Positions 30,655-40,345 are shown, numbered from the stretch's first letter. The stretch: DNA of 64,000 bases from Actinomycetes bacterium (GCA_029782145.1 JAKOVH010000026.1:310001-374000), one strand, 5' to 3'. Notes: generated from the letters alone by a model not told the origin. Numbers and translations are program-made.

Positions 30655-31074
30655 TCAGGAGCGGCCGCGACCGATGCCGGCCGCCTTGAGGGTGGCGGCG
30701 GAGACGCCGGCCTCCCGCCACGCCTCGTAGGAGATGCCCTTGCGCTCGGCGTAGGGCCTGGCGACCTCGACGAACTCCTTCTCGAGGGCGTCCATGTCGA
30801 CCGTGGTGCCCATCCGCTCCAGCTCGGCCTGCAGGTCGAGGCGGCGCTGCACCAGCTCGAGGCGGCGGAGCGGATCGGCGCTGAGCAGCTCCTCTTCGGT
30901 GCGGGAGAGGTCGCGTTGGACGGAGTCGGCAGTGCGCTTCCGGCCCCTCTTCGGGCGGTTCTGGTCGAGTGCCTCGAGGTACCGACGGACCGCTCGGCCC
31001 TGGTTCCTTCCTTCGGCGAGAGCCGCCTTGTGCTCGTCGCTCATGGCGCTTCTGGTGCGCTTTGCCGTTGCCAT
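30655..31074 (-). CDS. conserved-looking basic protein of unknown function (139 aa)
   Basis: A 139-residue, strongly charged protein. It begins [23 protein letters not shown], continues [19 protein letters not shown], and has a long helix with coiled-coil character around [27 protein letters not shown]-terminal motif reads [24 protein letters not shown], which looks like a short DNA- or protein-binding helical pair. I do not recognise a named family. The stop lies 1 nt past the purQ stop on the other strand, and the gene diverges from purL. The ATG at 31074 is 5 nt from TATTCT, suggesting a leaderless message. The lysine/arginine content would suit nucleoid or RNA binding, but that is inference. 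Confidence 0.72.
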   Translation of the reverse strand: MATAKRTRSAMSDEHKAALAEGRNQGRAVRRYLEALDQNRPKRGRKRTADSVQRDLSRTEEELLSADPLRRLELVQRRLDLQAELERMGTTVDMDALEKEFVEVARPYAERKGISYEAWREAGVSAATLKAAGIGRGRS

Positions 31075-31079
31075 AGACG

Positions 31080-31085
31080 AGAATA
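31080..31085 (-). promoter_or_regulatory. -10 element upstream of the 139-aa gene
   Basis: TATTCT on the minus strand, 5 nt before the ATG, in an AT-richer pocket. No ribosome site. Confidence 0.4.
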
Positions 31086-31269
31086 TGACCACACGGCGCA
31101 CCGAATTGGCAATCGCGGCCAGAGGGCAATTGTGCCAGCGTCTCGCCGGGGGCATTGTCGTCATCCGAGCCGGTCCATTTGGTCGATTGCCCCACAGGTC
31201 CGTCCGGGCATCTCCGCGGAGGGCTCCGCCAGCCATTTGCGGCCCGATCGATGCGGTGGTGGGCCGGGG

Positions 31270-31275
31270 TAGCGT
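31270..31275 (+). promoter_or_regulatory. -10 element, leaderless promoter of purL
   Basis: TAGCGT ends 7 nt before the purL ATG and no Shine-Dalgarno is present. The 208-nt gap shared with the divergent 139-aa gene also holds two GGCAAT repeats (31108-31113 and 31125-31130). Confidence 0.5.
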
Positions 31276-31282
31276 CGGGGCC

Positions 31283-33523
31283 ATGGAGGACGGCATCCAC
31301 CGGTCGCTCGGGCTCACCGACGACGAGCTCGACAGCATCATCGCCATCTTGGGTCGTGAGCCGAACCACCTCGAGCTGGCCATGTATGCGGTGATGTGGT
31401 CGGAGCACTGCTCCTACAAGTCGTCGCGCGTCCACCTCAAGCGGCTTCCCACCGAGGCGCCGTGGGTGCTCGTGGGACCTGGCGAGAACGCGGGCGTCGT
31501 CGACGTCGGCGACGGCATCGCCGCCGCCATCCGCATCGAGAGCCACAACCACCCGTCAGCCATCGAGCCCTACCAGGGAGCGGCCACGGGGGTGGGCGGC
31601 ATCCTGCGCGACATCTTCACCATGGGCGCCCGGCCCATCGCCTTGATGGACCCGCTGCGGTTCGGACCGCTCGACGACCCCCGCAGCCGATGGATCGCCG
31701 AAGGGGTCGTCAGCGGCGTGTCCGGGTACGGCAACTCCGTCGGCGTGCCCAACGTGGGTGGCGAGACCGTCTTCGACGAGACCTACAAGGGCAACCCGCT
31801 CGTGAACGTCCTCTGCCTCGGCCTGCTGCCGACCGAGCGTCTCGTGCTCGGCCAGGCCACCGGCGTGGGCAACCTGGCGGTGCTGCTCGGCTCGACCACG
31901 GGCCGCGACGGCATCGGCGGCGTCAGCGTGCTGGCCTCGGCCGGGTTCTCCGACGAGGAGACCGACTCGGCCAAGCGGCCGTCGGTGCAGGTCGGCGACC
32001 CGTTCGAGGAGAAGCGGCTCATCGAGGCGTGCCTCGAGCTGCTCGACGCCGGGCTGGTCGTGGGCATCCAGGACCTCGGCGGCGCCGGCCTCACCTGCGC
32101 CACCTCCGAGACCGCCAGCCGGGGCGGCATGGGCATGGACGTCGACGTCACCCAGGTCCCCCGCCGCGAGGAGGGCATGGAGCCGTTCGAGGTCATGACC
32201 TCCGAGAGCCAGGAGCGCATGCTCGCCATCGTCGAGCCGGAGGGGCTCGACCGGGTCCTCGAGATCTGCCGGCGCTGGGAGATCCGAGCCTCGGTGATCG
32301 GGAAGGTCACCCCCGGGCCGGCCACGGGCGACGCCGACGGCGGCCGCCTGCGCATCCTCGACGGCTGGGACGGCGAGGTCCTCGCCGACATCCCCGCCGC
32401 GTCCCTGCACGAGGACGCCCCGCTCTACCAGCGCCCGTGCGTCGCCCCGCCGGCCTTCGACGAGGGCGGGCGGGTCCTGGTCACCGACCAACCGGTGCCC
32501 CAGAGCGACGACCCCGGTGCCGAGCTGCTCGAGCTGCTCGCCGACACCCGGTGGGTGTGGTCGCAGTACGACCACCAGCTGTTCCTCAACACCGTCGAGG
32601 GCCCGGGCGGCGACGCCGCCGTGCTGCGGCTGAAGCACCCGGCCACCAACGCCGACACCGGGCGGGGCCTGGCCCTCACCACCGACGGCAACCACCGGTG
32701 GTGCGCCGTCGACCCTCGAGCCGGCACCGCCCTCACCGTCGCCGAGTCGGTGCTCAACCTGGCCTGCGTCGGCGCCCGGCCCCTCGCCGTCGTGAACTGC
32801 CTCAACTTCGGCAACCCCGAGCACCCCGAGGTGATGTGGCAGCTGTCGGAGGCCGTCGACGGCATGGCCGAAGCCTGCCGGGCCTTCGACATCCCGGTCA
32901 TCGGCGGCAACGTGAGCCTCTACAACGAGTCGCTCGGCGCCGACATCGACCCCACACCGGTGATCGGCATGCTCGGTGTGGTCGACCGCCTCGAGCGCCG
33001 CCCACCGGGGGTGGGCCTCGTCGACGGCGGACGGCTCCTGCTGGTCGGGGTCACCCAGCCCGAGGTGTCCGGCTCCCGCTGGGCCCGCAACCGTGGCCAC
33101 CGGGGTGGGCACCTGCCGGTGCTCGACCACGAGATCCACCTGGCGGTGGCCGGCGTCGTGCGCCAGCTGGTGGCCGGCGGCCTCGTGGCGGGTGCCCACG
33201 ACGTCGCCACCGGCGGCCTCGGGCTGGCGCTGGCGGAGATGGCCGTGCGCTCCGGCCTCGGGGTGAGCGTCGCTCGCGTCGCGGACGCCGCCGAGCTGTT
33301 CTCCGAGAGCCCGTCGCGGGTGGTGCTCTGCGTCGAGCCGGACCTGCTCACCACGGTCGAGAACGTGTGCCAGCACGCCGGTGCGCCGGTGAGCCGCATC
33401 GGCGTGGCCGGCGGCGACCGCATCACGGTCAAGGGCCTCCTCGACGTCGCCCTCGCCGACGCCGCCGCGGCCTGGGCCGACCGGATCCCGGCCGCTCTCG
33501 GATCGGGCACGGCCCAGGACTGA
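31283..33523 (+). CDS. purL: phosphoribosylformylglycinamidine synthase subunit PurL
   Basis: A 746-residue ATP-dependent enzyme that converts FGAR to FGAM with ammonia from PurQ. Blocks include [12 protein letters not shown], the ATP site [37 protein letters not shown], and the second AIRS-type half with [12 protein letters not shown]. This is the small-type PurL of Gram-positives, needing PurS and PurQ, both present just upstream. The start ATG follows a TAGCGT -10 by 7 nt; the frame is open far upstream but without family similarity. Confidence 0.97.
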   Translation: MEDGIHRSLGLTDDELDSIIAILGREPNHLELAMYAVMWSEHCSYKSSRVHLKRLPTEAPWVLVGPGENAGVVDVGDGIAAAIRIESHNHPSAIEPYQGAATGVGGILRDIFTMGARPIALMDPLRFGPLDDPRSRWIAEGVVSGVSGYGNSVGVPNVGGETVFDETYKGNPLVNVLCLGLLPTERLVLGQATGVGNLAVLLGSTTGRDGIGGVSVLASAGFSDEETDSAKRPSVQVGDPFEEKRLIEACLELLDAGLVVGIQDLGGAGLTCATSETASRGGMGMDVDVTQVPRREEGMEPFEVMTSESQERMLAIVEPEGLDRVLEICRRWEIRASVIGKVTPGPATGDADGGRLRILDGWDGEVLADIPAASLHEDAPLYQRPCVAPPAFDEGGRVLVTDQPVPQSDDPGAELLELLADTRWVWSQYDHQLFLNTVEGPGGDAAVLRLKHPATNADTGRGLALTTDGNHRWCAVDPRAGTALTVAESVLNLACVGARPLAVVNCLNFGNPEHPEVMWQLSEAVDGMAEACRAFDIPVIGGNVSLYNESLGADIDPTPVIGMLGVVDRLERRPPGVGLVDGGRLLLVGVTQPEVSGSRWARNRGHRGGHLPVLDHEIHLAVAGVVRQLVAGGLVAGAHDVATGGLGLALAEMAVRSGLGVSVARVADAAELFSESPSRVVLCVEPDLLTTVENVCQHAGAPVSRIGVAGGDRITVKGLLDVALADAAAAWADRIPAALGSGTAQD

Positions 33524-33590
33524 CGCCTCGCCGACGCGGCCACGGCGCCGCTGCGACGACCGCCACGACCGACCGGGTCGGGTGGGTCGA

Positions 33591-33596
33591 TACGAT
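33591..33596 (+). promoter_or_regulatory. -10 element, leaderless promoter of purF
   Basis: TACGAT ends 6 nt before the GTG start of purF and no ribosome site is present. Confidence 0.5.
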
Positions 33597-33602
33597 GGCC
33601 GC

Positions 33603-35261
33603 GTGAGCGAGCCGGCCGATGGTGGGTGCCCCGACCGACGCGAGGCGGGAGTCGACCTCGGTGCCCCGTCGCTCGACGACGACACCCCCAAAGAGGCGTG
33701 CGGCGTGTTCGGGGTGTTCGCCCCGGGCCAGCCGGTCTCGCACCTGACCTACCTCGGCCTCTACGCCCTGCAGCACCGGGGTCAGGAGTCTGCCGGCATG
33801 GCCGTGAGCGACGGGCAGACCGTCACCGTGGTCAAGGACATGGGCCTGGTGTCCAACGCCTTCGACGACCGCACGCTCGCTGCCCTCACCGGGCACCTGG
33901 CCATCGGGCACACCCGGTACTCCACCACCGGGTCGAGCACGTGGCGCAACGCACAGCCGGTCTACCGCGACGTCGCCGCCCACACCGTGGCCCTGGCCCA
34001 CAACGGCAACCTCGTCAACACCGAGGCGCTGGCCGACGAGCTCGGCATGCTGCCGGGCACGATCACCTCTGACAGCGACGTCATGACCGAGCTCATCGCC
34101 GCCGAGCTGGGCAAGCACCCCGAGACGAGCGAGGACCGCCGGGCGCTCGAGCGGGCCATGATGGCCGTGCTGCCCCGCCTCGAGGGCGCGTTCTCGGTGG
34201 TGGCCATGGACGAGAACCACGTCGTCGGCGTCCGCGACCCCAACGGCTTCCGGCCCCTCTGCCTCGGCAAGTTCGACCACGGCTGGGTGCTCGCCTCGGA
34301 GAGCCCGGCCCTCGACGTCGTCGGCGCCCACTTCGTGCGCGAGCTCGACCCGGGCGAGATGGTCGTGATCGACGTCGACGGCCCCCGCTCGGTGCGGGCC
34401 CACGACGCCGAGCGCATCGACCCCAAGCTGTGCCTGTTCGAGTTCGTCTACTTCGCCCGCCCCGACACGCGCCTCTACGGCCAGAGCGTCCACCAGGCCC
34501 GGGTGCGGATGGGCGAGCAGCTCGCCGAGCAGGCACCGGTCGACGCCGACCTCGTCATGGGCGTGCCCGAGTCGGGCATCCCCGCCGCCGAGGGGTTCGC
34601 TCGGCGCACCGGCATCCCCTACGGCCAGGGGCTGGTCAAGAACCGCTACATCGGACGCACGTTCATCGCCCCCAACCAGGAGATGCGCGCCCTCGGCGTG
34701 CGGATGAAGCTCAACCCGCTGCGCGACAACATCACCGGGCGGCGCCTCGTGGTGGTCGACGACTCGATCGTGCGGGGCACCACCACCCGGGCGATGGTGT
34801 CGATGCTGCGTGAGGCGGGCGCCCTCGAGGTGCACATGCGCATCTCGTCGCCGCCCTACAAGTGGCCCTGCTTCTACGGCATGGACACCGGCGCCCGCGG
34901 CGAGCTGCTGGCCGCCAACATGGCCCTCGAGGAGATCCAGGAGTACCTGAACGTCGACTCCCTCGCCTACCTCACCCTCGACCGGCTCCTCACCGCCACC
35001 GGTGCGGTCGGGGCCGGCTTCTGCGACGCCTGCCTCACCGGCCACTACCCGGTCGCCGTGCCCGTGAGCCTCAGCAAGGACGTCCTCGAGCAGCCGAGCG
35101 ACGCCGTGCCGAGCGCGCCCGCGTCGTCACGGTTCGCCACGCTGCTCGACGGCGAGGAGCGCCTGCCCGTCGACGACGCGCTCGGGCGGGTGCCGTCGGC
35201 GCCGGTCACCGTGGTGCACGACGGTGCCGGCGGACTCGGTGTGGACCACTTCGGTGGCTGA
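33603..35261 (+). CDS. purF: amidophosphoribosyltransferase
   Basis: A 552-residue enzyme for the first committed step, making phosphoribosylamine from PRPP and glutamine. It has a 32-residue propeptide before the catalytic Cys33 in EACGVFGVF, which becomes the N-terminus after processing. The glutaminase half includes HRGQESAGM, and the PRPP loop is VVVDDSIVRGTTT. Cysteines in WPCFYGMD and FCDACLTG fit the [4Fe-4S] ligands of the Bacillus-type enzyme. The GTG at 33603 was chosen because TACGAT lies 6 nt upstream. The stop overlaps the purM start. Confidence 0.96.
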   Translation: MSEPADGGCPDRREAGVDLGAPSLDDDTPKEACGVFGVFAPGQPVSHLTYLGLYALQHRGQESAGMAVSDGQTVTVVKDMGLVSNAFDDRTLAALTGHLAIGHTRYSTTGSSTWRNAQPVYRDVAAHTVALAHNGNLVNTEALADELGMLPGTITSDSDVMTELIAAELGKHPETSEDRRALERAMMAVLPRLEGAFSVVAMDENHVVGVRDPNGFRPLCLGKFDHGWVLASESPALDVVGAHFVRELDPGEMVVIDVDGPRSVRAHDAERIDPKLCLFEFVYFARPDTRLYGQSVHQARVRMGEQLAEQAPVDADLVMGVPESGIPAAEGFARRTGIPYGQGLVKNRYIGRTFIAPNQEMRALGVRMKLNPLRDNITGRRLVVVDDSIVRGTTTRAMVSMLREAGALEVHMRISSPPYKWPCFYGMDTGARGELLAANMALEEIQEYLNVDSLAYLTLDRLLTATGAVGAGFCDACLTGHYPVAVPVSLSKDVLEQPSDAVPSAPASSRFATLLDGEERLPVDDALGRVPSAPVTVVHDGAGGLGVDHFGG

Positions 35262-36312
35262 CGCACAGACGCCCGGAAGGGGCGGGGAGACCTACGCCGG
35301 CGCCGGGGTCAGCATCGACGCCGGCGAGGAGGCCGTCGAACGCATCAAGGGCAAGGTCCGCTCCACCTTCCGGCCCGAGGTGATCGGCGACATCGGCGGC
35401 TTCGGTGGCCTGTTCGCGCTCGACCTGGCCCGCTACCGCCGGCCCGTGCTCGTGTCGTCCACCGACGGCGTCGGCACCAAGGCGCTGGTGGCCCAGGCCA
35501 CCGGCCGCTTCACCACCATCGGCATCGACCTGGTGGCAATGTGCGTCGACGACCTGGTGTGCCAGGGCGCCGAGCCGTTGTTCTTCCTCGACTACATCGC
35601 CGTGGGGCGCCTCGACCCCGACCACATCGAGCAGCTGGTCGAGGGCGTCGCCGAGGGCTGCCGACAGGCCGGCTGCGCGCTGATCGGCGGCGAGATGGCC
35701 GAGCACCCAGGGGCCATGGAGGCGGGCGAGTTCGACCTCGTCGGCTTCGCCGTCGGGGTCGCCGAGCGCGACGAGATCATCACCGGCTCCACCATCGAGG
35801 TCGGCGACGTCCTCATCGGCCTGCCCTCTCCCAACCTGCGCTCGAACGGCTACTCGCTCGCCCGCCGGGTGCTGCTGGAGCGCGCCGGCAGGCCCCTCGA
35901 CGGCCCCGCCTACGACGGCGCCAAGCACTCCCTGGCCGATGAGCTGCTCGCGCCGTCGGTGATCTACGCGCCCACCATCGCCGCGCTGGCGCGGGCGGTC
36001 GACGTGCGCGGCGTCGCCCACATCACCGGTGGCGGCATCCCGGGCAACCTCAACCGGGTGCTGCCGAAGGGCACGGCGGCCGAGGTCGAGCGCCGCAGCT
36101 GGGAGCAGCCGCGCATCTTCGGTGAGATCCAGCGGCTCGGCCAGGTCGCCCCCGAGGAGATGGACCGGGTGTTCAACCTGGGCCTGGGCATGATCGTGGT
36201 GGTGCCGCCCGGCGACGCCTTCAAGGCGCTCGACCTCGCCCGTTCCCAGGGCCATCGCGCCGTCGAGGTGGGCCGCATCGTCGCCGGCGACGGCACCGTC
36301 CGCCTCGTCTGA
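35254..36312 (+). CDS. purM: phosphoribosylformylglycinamidine cyclo-ligase (AIR synthetase)
   Basis: A 352-residue enzyme that closes the imidazole ring of FGAM to AIR. Blocks are TYAGAGVSIDAGEEAVERIK, VLVSSTDGVGTKALVA, LIGGEMAEHPG, HITGGGIPGNLNRVLP and GMIVVVPP. The start is ambiguous among in-frame GTGs; I chose 35254, which overlaps the purF stop by 8 nt and leaves a short N-terminus of normal length. A GTG at 35239 is the alternative. purF and purM are clearly co-transcribed. Confidence 0.95.
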   Translation: MADAQTPGRGGETYAGAGVSIDAGEEAVERIKGKVRSTFRPEVIGDIGGFGGLFALDLARYRRPVLVSSTDGVGTKALVAQATGRFTTIGIDLVAMCVDDLVCQGAEPLFFLDYIAVGRLDPDHIEQLVEGVAEGCRQAGCALIGGEMAEHPGAMEAGEFDLVGFAVGVAERDEIITGSTIEVGDVLIGLPSPNLRSNGYSLARRVLLERAGRPLDGPAYDGAKHSLADELLAPSVIYAPTIAALARAVDVRGVAHITGGGIPGNLNRVLPKGTAAEVERRSWEQPRIFGEIQRLGQVAPEEMDRVFNLGLGMIVVVPPGDAFKALDLARSQGHRAVEVGRIVAGDGTVRLV

Positions 36313-36320
36313 CCACCCTC

Positions 36321-36376
36321 CCCGTTCTGGTGGAGATCCGCGGTCACATGCGCCAGTAGATCTCCACCAGAACGGG
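36321..36376. repeat. interspersed palindrome family A, copy 2 (terminator after purM)
   Basis: CCCGTTCTGGTGGAGATC and GATCTCCACCAGAACGGG are perfect 18-bp arms around 20 nt. The arm shares GTTCTGGTGGAG with the elements at 19551-19599 and 40240-40292. It starts 8 nt after the purM stop and may also end that transcript. Confidence 0.8.
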
Positions 36377-36391
36377 TGCGGGAGGGTCTTG

Positions 36392-36397
36392 TAGCGT
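36392..36397 (+). promoter_or_regulatory. -10 element, leaderless promoter of pyrE
   Basis: TAGCGT ends 7 nt before the GTG start, with no ribosome site. Confidence 0.5.
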
Positions 36398-36404
36398 CGG
36401 TCGG

Positions 36405-36965
36405 GTGAGTGCGCCCGGGGCCAAGCAGCAGCTGATCGACCACCTCCTCGCCCACTCCGTGCGGCGGGGCGACTTCACCCTCAAGTCCGGTCGGACCAGC
36501 AGCTGGTTCATCGACTCGAAGCAGACGGCGTGCCGCCCCGAGGGGCTGCTGCTCATGGCCGACCTCGCCCTCGACGTCATCCCTGCCGACGTGACCGCCA
36601 TCGGTGGGCTCACCGTCGGTGCCGACCCCGTCGCCTATGGCATCGCCGCCGTGGCGGCCACACGGGACCGACCCCTCAGGTCCTTCACCATCCGCAAGGA
36701 GGCCAAGGACCACGGCGTCGCCGGGCGGCTGGCCGGTGCGCTGGAGGCGGGCGACCGGGTCGTCATCACCGAGGACACCGTCACCCGCGGTGCCTCGCCG
36801 ATGGAGGCGCTGCGGGTCGTGCGCGAGCTCGGCGCGCAGCCGGTGATGGTCCTCGTGCTGGTCGACCGGGGCGGCACGTGCGCGGCGATGGCGCAGGCCG
36901 AGGGCGTCGAGTTCCGGGCCCTCGTCACCGCCCCCGACCTCGGCTTCGACTACGAGGGCGCCTGA
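36405..36965 (+). CDS. pyrE: orotate phosphoribosyltransferase
   Basis: A 186-residue type I phosphoribosyltransferase that joins orotate to PRPP in pyrimidine synthesis. The N-terminal HSVRRGDFTLKSGRTSSWFIDSK matches the orotate site, RKEAKDHGV is the mobile catalytic loop, and VVITEDTVTRGASPMEAL is the PRPP-binding motif. The GTG start lies 7 nt after TAGCGT. It is the only pyrimidine gene here and follows the purine locus after the palindromic repeat. Confidence 0.93.
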   Translation: MSAPGAKQQLIDHLLAHSVRRGDFTLKSGRTSSWFIDSKQTACRPEGLLLMADLALDVIPADVTAIGGLTVGADPVAYGIAAVAATRDRPLRSFTIRKEAKDHGVAGRLAGALEAGDRVVITEDTVTRGASPMEALRVVRELGAQPVMVLVLVDRGGTCAAMAQAEGVEFRALVTAPDLGFDYEGA

Positions 36966-37022
36966 GCCGCACCGCGTCGGCGAGGGCGGCGCAACCGAGT
37001 GGGGAGGGTGTGCCGGGGCCAC

Positions 37023-37028
37023 TACCGT
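37023..37028 (+). promoter_or_regulatory. -10 element upstream of the malic enzyme gene
   Basis: TACCGT ends 9 nt before the ATG. No ribosome site is visible. Confidence 0.4.
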
Positions 37029-37037
37029 GGTCGCCCT

Positions 37038-38444
37038 ATGGCCGACACCCCCACCGCTGCGTTCAGCATCCGCCTCCGCGTGCGCCTCGACAACGTCCCC
37101 GGCGCCCTCGGCCGACTGGCGAGCGCGATCGGGTCGGCCGGCGGCAACATCTGGTCGCTCGAGGGCTTCGAGGCCAAGCGCTCCCACCTCGACGAGGACG
37201 TCGTGGTGAACTGCACCAGCGAGGCCCACCAGCAGCAGGTGATCGAGGCCGTGCAGGCCCAGGAGGGCATCGAGCTGCTGAGCTGGCAGGACCGCACCTT
37301 CGCCATGCACGACGGCGGCAAGATCGACGTGATCTCTCGCATGCCCGTCGGCGACCGCGACGACCTGTCGATGGCCTACACCCCGGGCGTGGCGCGCGTG
37401 TGCAAGGCCATCGAGGCCGAGCCGGCGCTGGCCCACGAGCTCACCATCAAGAAGAACACCGTCGCCATCGTGAGCGACGGCACCGCGGTGCTCGGTCTGG
37501 GCGACATCGGCCCGCTCGGTGCCATGCCGGTGATGGAGGGCAAGGCGCTGCTGTTCAAGGAGTTCGCCGGTGTCGACGGCTTCCCGATCTGCCTCGCCAC
37601 CAAGGACCCCGAGGAGATCATCGACACCGTCGTGCGCATCGCGCCCACCTTCGGCGGGATCAACCTCGAGGACATCGCCGCCCCGGGCTGCTTCGTGGTC
37701 GAGGAGCGGCTCAAGGAGCTGCTCGACATCCCGGTCTTCCACGACGACCAGCACGGCACCGCCGTGGTCACCCTGGCCGCTCTCGAGAACGCGCTGAAGA
37801 TCGTCGACAAGAAGATGCACGACCTCACCGTCGTCATCGCCGGCGTCGGCGCCGCCGGCGTGGCCATCGCCAAGATCCTCATGGAGGCGGGCGTGCCGAA
37901 CGTGATCGGCGCCGACCGCAAGGGCGCCGTGCACACCGGCCGCGACGACCTGAACGTGGCCAAGCAGTGGTTCGCCGAGAACACCAACCCCGACAAGCGC
38001 ACCGGCGACCTCGGTGGCCTGCTGCGGGGCAGCGACCTCTTCGTGGGCGTCAGCGGCCCGAACCTCATCACCCGCGACGACGTGCTCACCATGGCCAAGG
38101 ACCCGATCGTGTTCGCCATGGCCAACCCCGACCCCGAGATCCGGCCCGAGGAGGCCGCGGGCGTGGTGGCGGTCATGGCCACCGGTCGCAGCGACTTCCC
38201 GAACCAGATCAACAACGTGCTGTGCTTCCCCGGCATCTTCCGGGGCGCGCTCGACGCGGGGGCCACGGCGATCACCGAGAACATGAAGCTGGCCGCCGCC
38301 GGCGCCATCGCCTCGGCGGTGCCGGAGGCCGAGCTGGCTCCCGACTTCGTGATCCCGTCGGTGTTCGACCACCGGGTCGGCCCGATGGTGGCGGCCGCCG
38401 CGGCCGAGGCCGCCGTGCGCGACGGCGTCGTCCGCCAGCGGTGA
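37038..38444 (+). CDS. NAD(P)-dependent malic enzyme with N-terminal ACT domain
   Basis: A 468-residue enzyme that oxidatively decarboxylates malate to pyruvate. Residues 10-90 form an ACT-like regulatory domain (SIRLRVRLDNVPGALGRLASAIGSAGGNIW), a ligand-sensing module found at the front of some bacterial malic enzymes. The catalytic part has MAYTPGVARVCKAIE, VAIVSDGTAVLGLGDIG, FHDDQHGTAVVTLAAL and the NAD-binding VVIAGVGAAGVAIAKIL. The effector of the ACT domain is not known. The ATG at 37038 lies 9 nt after TACCGT. The stop overlaps the HAD gene start as GTGA. Confidence 0.94.
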   Translation: MADTPTAAFSIRLRVRLDNVPGALGRLASAIGSAGGNIWSLEGFEAKRSHLDEDVVVNCTSEAHQQQVIEAVQAQEGIELLSWQDRTFAMHDGGKIDVISRMPVGDRDDLSMAYTPGVARVCKAIEAEPALAHELTIKKNTVAIVSDGTAVLGLGDIGPLGAMPVMEGKALLFKEFAGVDGFPICLATKDPEEIIDTVVRIAPTFGGINLEDIAAPGCFVVEERLKELLDIPVFHDDQHGTAVVTLAALENALKIVDKKMHDLTVVIAGVGAAGVAIAKILMEAGVPNVIGADRKGAVHTGRDDLNVAKQWFAENTNPDKRTGDLGGLLRGSDLFVGVSGPNLITRDDVLTMAKDPIVFAMANPDPEIRPEEAAGVVAVMATGRSDFPNQINNVLCFPGIFRGALDAGATAITENMKLAAAGAIASAVPEAELAPDFVIPSVFDHRVGPMVAAAAAEAAVRDGVVRQR

Positions 38445-39190
38445 CGCGGGCGTCCCCCGGCGGGCGCGTCCGCGCCATCACCTTCGACTTCTGGGACACC
38501 CTCGTCCGCTCGGACACGCCGGCGTTCCGTCTGGCCCGGCGCATCGCGGTGGCCGAGGAGCTGGCCCGTCACGGCCTGCCGGCCGAGCACGACGCCATCG
38601 AGGCCGCCTTCGACGCGGCCTGGCAGCGTTTCGACGCGGCATGGGGGAGCAACGAGCAGTTCACCGGCCACCACGCCGCCGAGGTCGTGCTCGACGTCCT
38701 GGGCCACGACCCCGAGCCCGAGGCCCGCAAGCGGATCGTCGAGGCCTACATCGGCGCCAACGGGCAGGTGCAGACCGACCTCACCCCGAACGTGGTCCAC
38801 GCCATCGAGCAGCTCAAGGCGGCCGGTCTCCGCGTCGGCATCATCTGCGACGTGGGCCTGACCCCGTCGACCGCCCTGCGGGAGATCCTCGACCGCCACG
38901 GTGCCCTCGGCCTGTTCGACCACTGGTCGTTCTCCGACGAGGTGGGCGTCTACAAGCCCGATCCGGCGATCTTCGAGCACGCCCTCGACGGCCTCGGTGG
39001 CGTCGCGCCGGCGGAGGCCGCCCACATCGGCGATCTCCGGCGCACCGACGTGGCCGGGGCCAAGGGCATGGGCATGCTCGCGCTGCGCTACGCGGGGGTG
39101 AACGACGACGACCCCGCCCACGGGCCCGAGGCCGACGTGGTGGTCACCGACCACGCCGAGCTGCCAGGGGTGCTCGGCCTGGCCGGCTGA
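38441..39190 (+). CDS. HAD-superfamily hydrolase
   Basis: A 249-residue phosphatase-like protein with all four HAD motifs: I as ITFDFWDTLV, II as IICDVG, III with the lysine in VYKPDPAIF, and IV as HIGDLRRTDVAGA. A helical cap of about 80 residues sits between motifs I and II, giving the C1 cap type. Substrate is unknown; these enzymes often clear phosphorylated metabolites. The GTG start overlaps the malic enzyme stop by 4 nt, so the two are made together and may act in the same area of metabolism. Confidence 0.9.
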   Translation: MTRASPGGRVRAITFDFWDTLVRSDTPAFRLARRIAVAEELARHGLPAEHDAIEAAFDAAWQRFDAAWGSNEQFTGHHAAEVVLDVLGHDPEPEARKRIVEAYIGANGQVQTDLTPNVVHAIEQLKAAGLRVGIICDVGLTPSTALREILDRHGALGLFDHWSFSDEVGVYKPDPAIFEHALDGLGGVAPAEAAHIGDLRRTDVAGAKGMGMLALRYAGVNDDDPAHGPEADVVVTDHAELPGVLGLAG

Positions 39191-39262
39191 GCCGGCGCCG
39201 TCACCAGCGTGCCGGTGATGTGCCACAGTGGCCGGCGCACGTCAGCGAACCGAGGGGGAACC

Positions 39263-40186
39263 GTGCCGCTGCATCCTCAGGCCCAGCCCATCATCGACTT
39301 CCTCGCCGAGAGCGGCTTCACCTTCGGTGGGGTGGAGCCCGAGGAGCTGCGCCAGATGGGCAACGTGGCGGTGCCGAGCCCCATCGAGCTGGCCAGCATC
39401 GCCGACGGCACGATCCCCGGGCCGTCGGGCGACATCCCGGTGCGGATCTACCGGCCCTCCGACGACGACGGCCTGCCGGTCGTGGTGTTCTTCCACGGCG
39501 GCGGCTGGGTGATCGGCAACCTCGAATCCCACGACCACGCCTGCCGGGTGATCGCCTCGAAGGCCGAGTGCGTGGTCGTGGCGGTCGACTACCGGCTCGC
39601 CCCGGAGCACAAGTTCCCCGCGGCCGTCGACGACGCGTGGGCGGCCCTCGAGTGGGTGGTCGCCAACGCGGCCGAGCTCCACGTCGACCCCGACCGGGTG
39701 GCGGTCGCGGGCGACAGCGCGGGTGGGAACCTCTCCGCGGTCGTGGCCGTCATGGCCCGCGACTCCGAGCACGTCGAGGTGATCCAGCAGGTGCTGATCT
39801 ACCCGGTCACCGATGCCACCTGCGACCGGCCCTCGATGGAGGAGAACGCCGAGGGCTACTTCCTCACCCGCGAAGGGATGGACTGGTTCCACGGCCACTA
39901 CGCCGACGCCGACACCGACCCGGAGGACCCTCGGTACTCGCCGATCTTCGCCGACCTCGAGGGCGTGGCCCCGGCCGTGGTGATCACCGCCGAGTACGAC
40001 CCGTTGCGCGACCAGGGCAACGCCTTCGCCGAGGCGCTCGCCGCTGCCGGGGTGGAGGTCGACCACCGCGAGTACGAGGGCATGTTCCACGGCTTCTTCT
40101 CCATGGACATGGCGCTCGACCCGGCCAAGGACGCCCAGGAGCAGGTGGCCAAGGCCCTGAAGGAGGCCTTCGCCGGCCGCAGCTGA
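39263..40186 (+). CDS. alpha/beta-hydrolase, hormone-sensitive-lipase-type esterase
   Basis: A 307-residue carboxylesterase. The oxyanion motif HGGGW, the nucleophile elbow GDSAGG, the acid in AEYDPLRDQG and the histidine in GMFHGFFSM give a complete catalytic triad of the bacterial HSL (type IV) group. No signal peptide is visible, so it should be cytoplasmic. The GTG at 39263 has GAGGGGGA 5 nt upstream and was chosen over an in-frame ATG at 39209. It acts on short acyl esters by family knowledge. A family A palindrome follows it. Confidence 0.93.
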   Translation: MPLHPQAQPIIDFLAESGFTFGGVEPEELRQMGNVAVPSPIELASIADGTIPGPSGDIPVRIYRPSDDDGLPVVVFFHGGGWVIGNLESHDHACRVIASKAECVVVAVDYRLAPEHKFPAAVDDAWAALEWVVANAAELHVDPDRVAVAGDSAGGNLSAVVAVMARDSEHVEVIQQVLIYPVTDATCDRPSMEENAEGYFLTREGMDWFHGHYADADTDPEDPRYSPIFADLEGVAPAVVITAEYDPLRDQGNAFAEALAAAGVEVDHREYEGMFHGFFSMDMALDPAKDAQEQVAKALKEAFAGRS

Positions 40187-40239
40187 CGGCCTGGCCGAGC
40201 GCCACCTCCCCGACCGGGGCCGGGCGCCCCACCCCATCT

Positions 40240-40292
40240 CGTTCTGGTGGAGGTTCAACCCCCGATCCGGGGGTGAAACCTCCACCAGTACG
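40240..40292. repeat. interspersed palindrome family A, copy 3
   Basis: Two 25-nt arms, 22 of 25 paired, surround 3 nt. The left arm contains GTTCTGGTGGAGGTT and the right arm AACCTCCACCAG. It resembles copy 1 at 19551-19599 almost throughout, including the C-run/G-run centre. It lies between the esterase gene and the terminator of the tRNA cluster. Confidence 0.78.
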
Positions 40293-40314
40293 GGGATCTC
40301 GGGCCGAGAACGCA

Positions 40315-40341
40315 CGAAACCCCTGCGGAGCAGGGGTTTCG
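40315..40341 (-). terminator. terminator of the tRNA Glu-Asp-Phe cluster
   Basis: CGAAACCCCTGC-GGA-GCAGGGGTTTCG is a perfect 12-bp stem with a 3-nt loop, 4 nt past the tRNA-Phe 3' end. The stem closes with a short U stretch when read on the minus strand. Confidence 0.8.
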
Positions 40342-40345
40342 CAGG

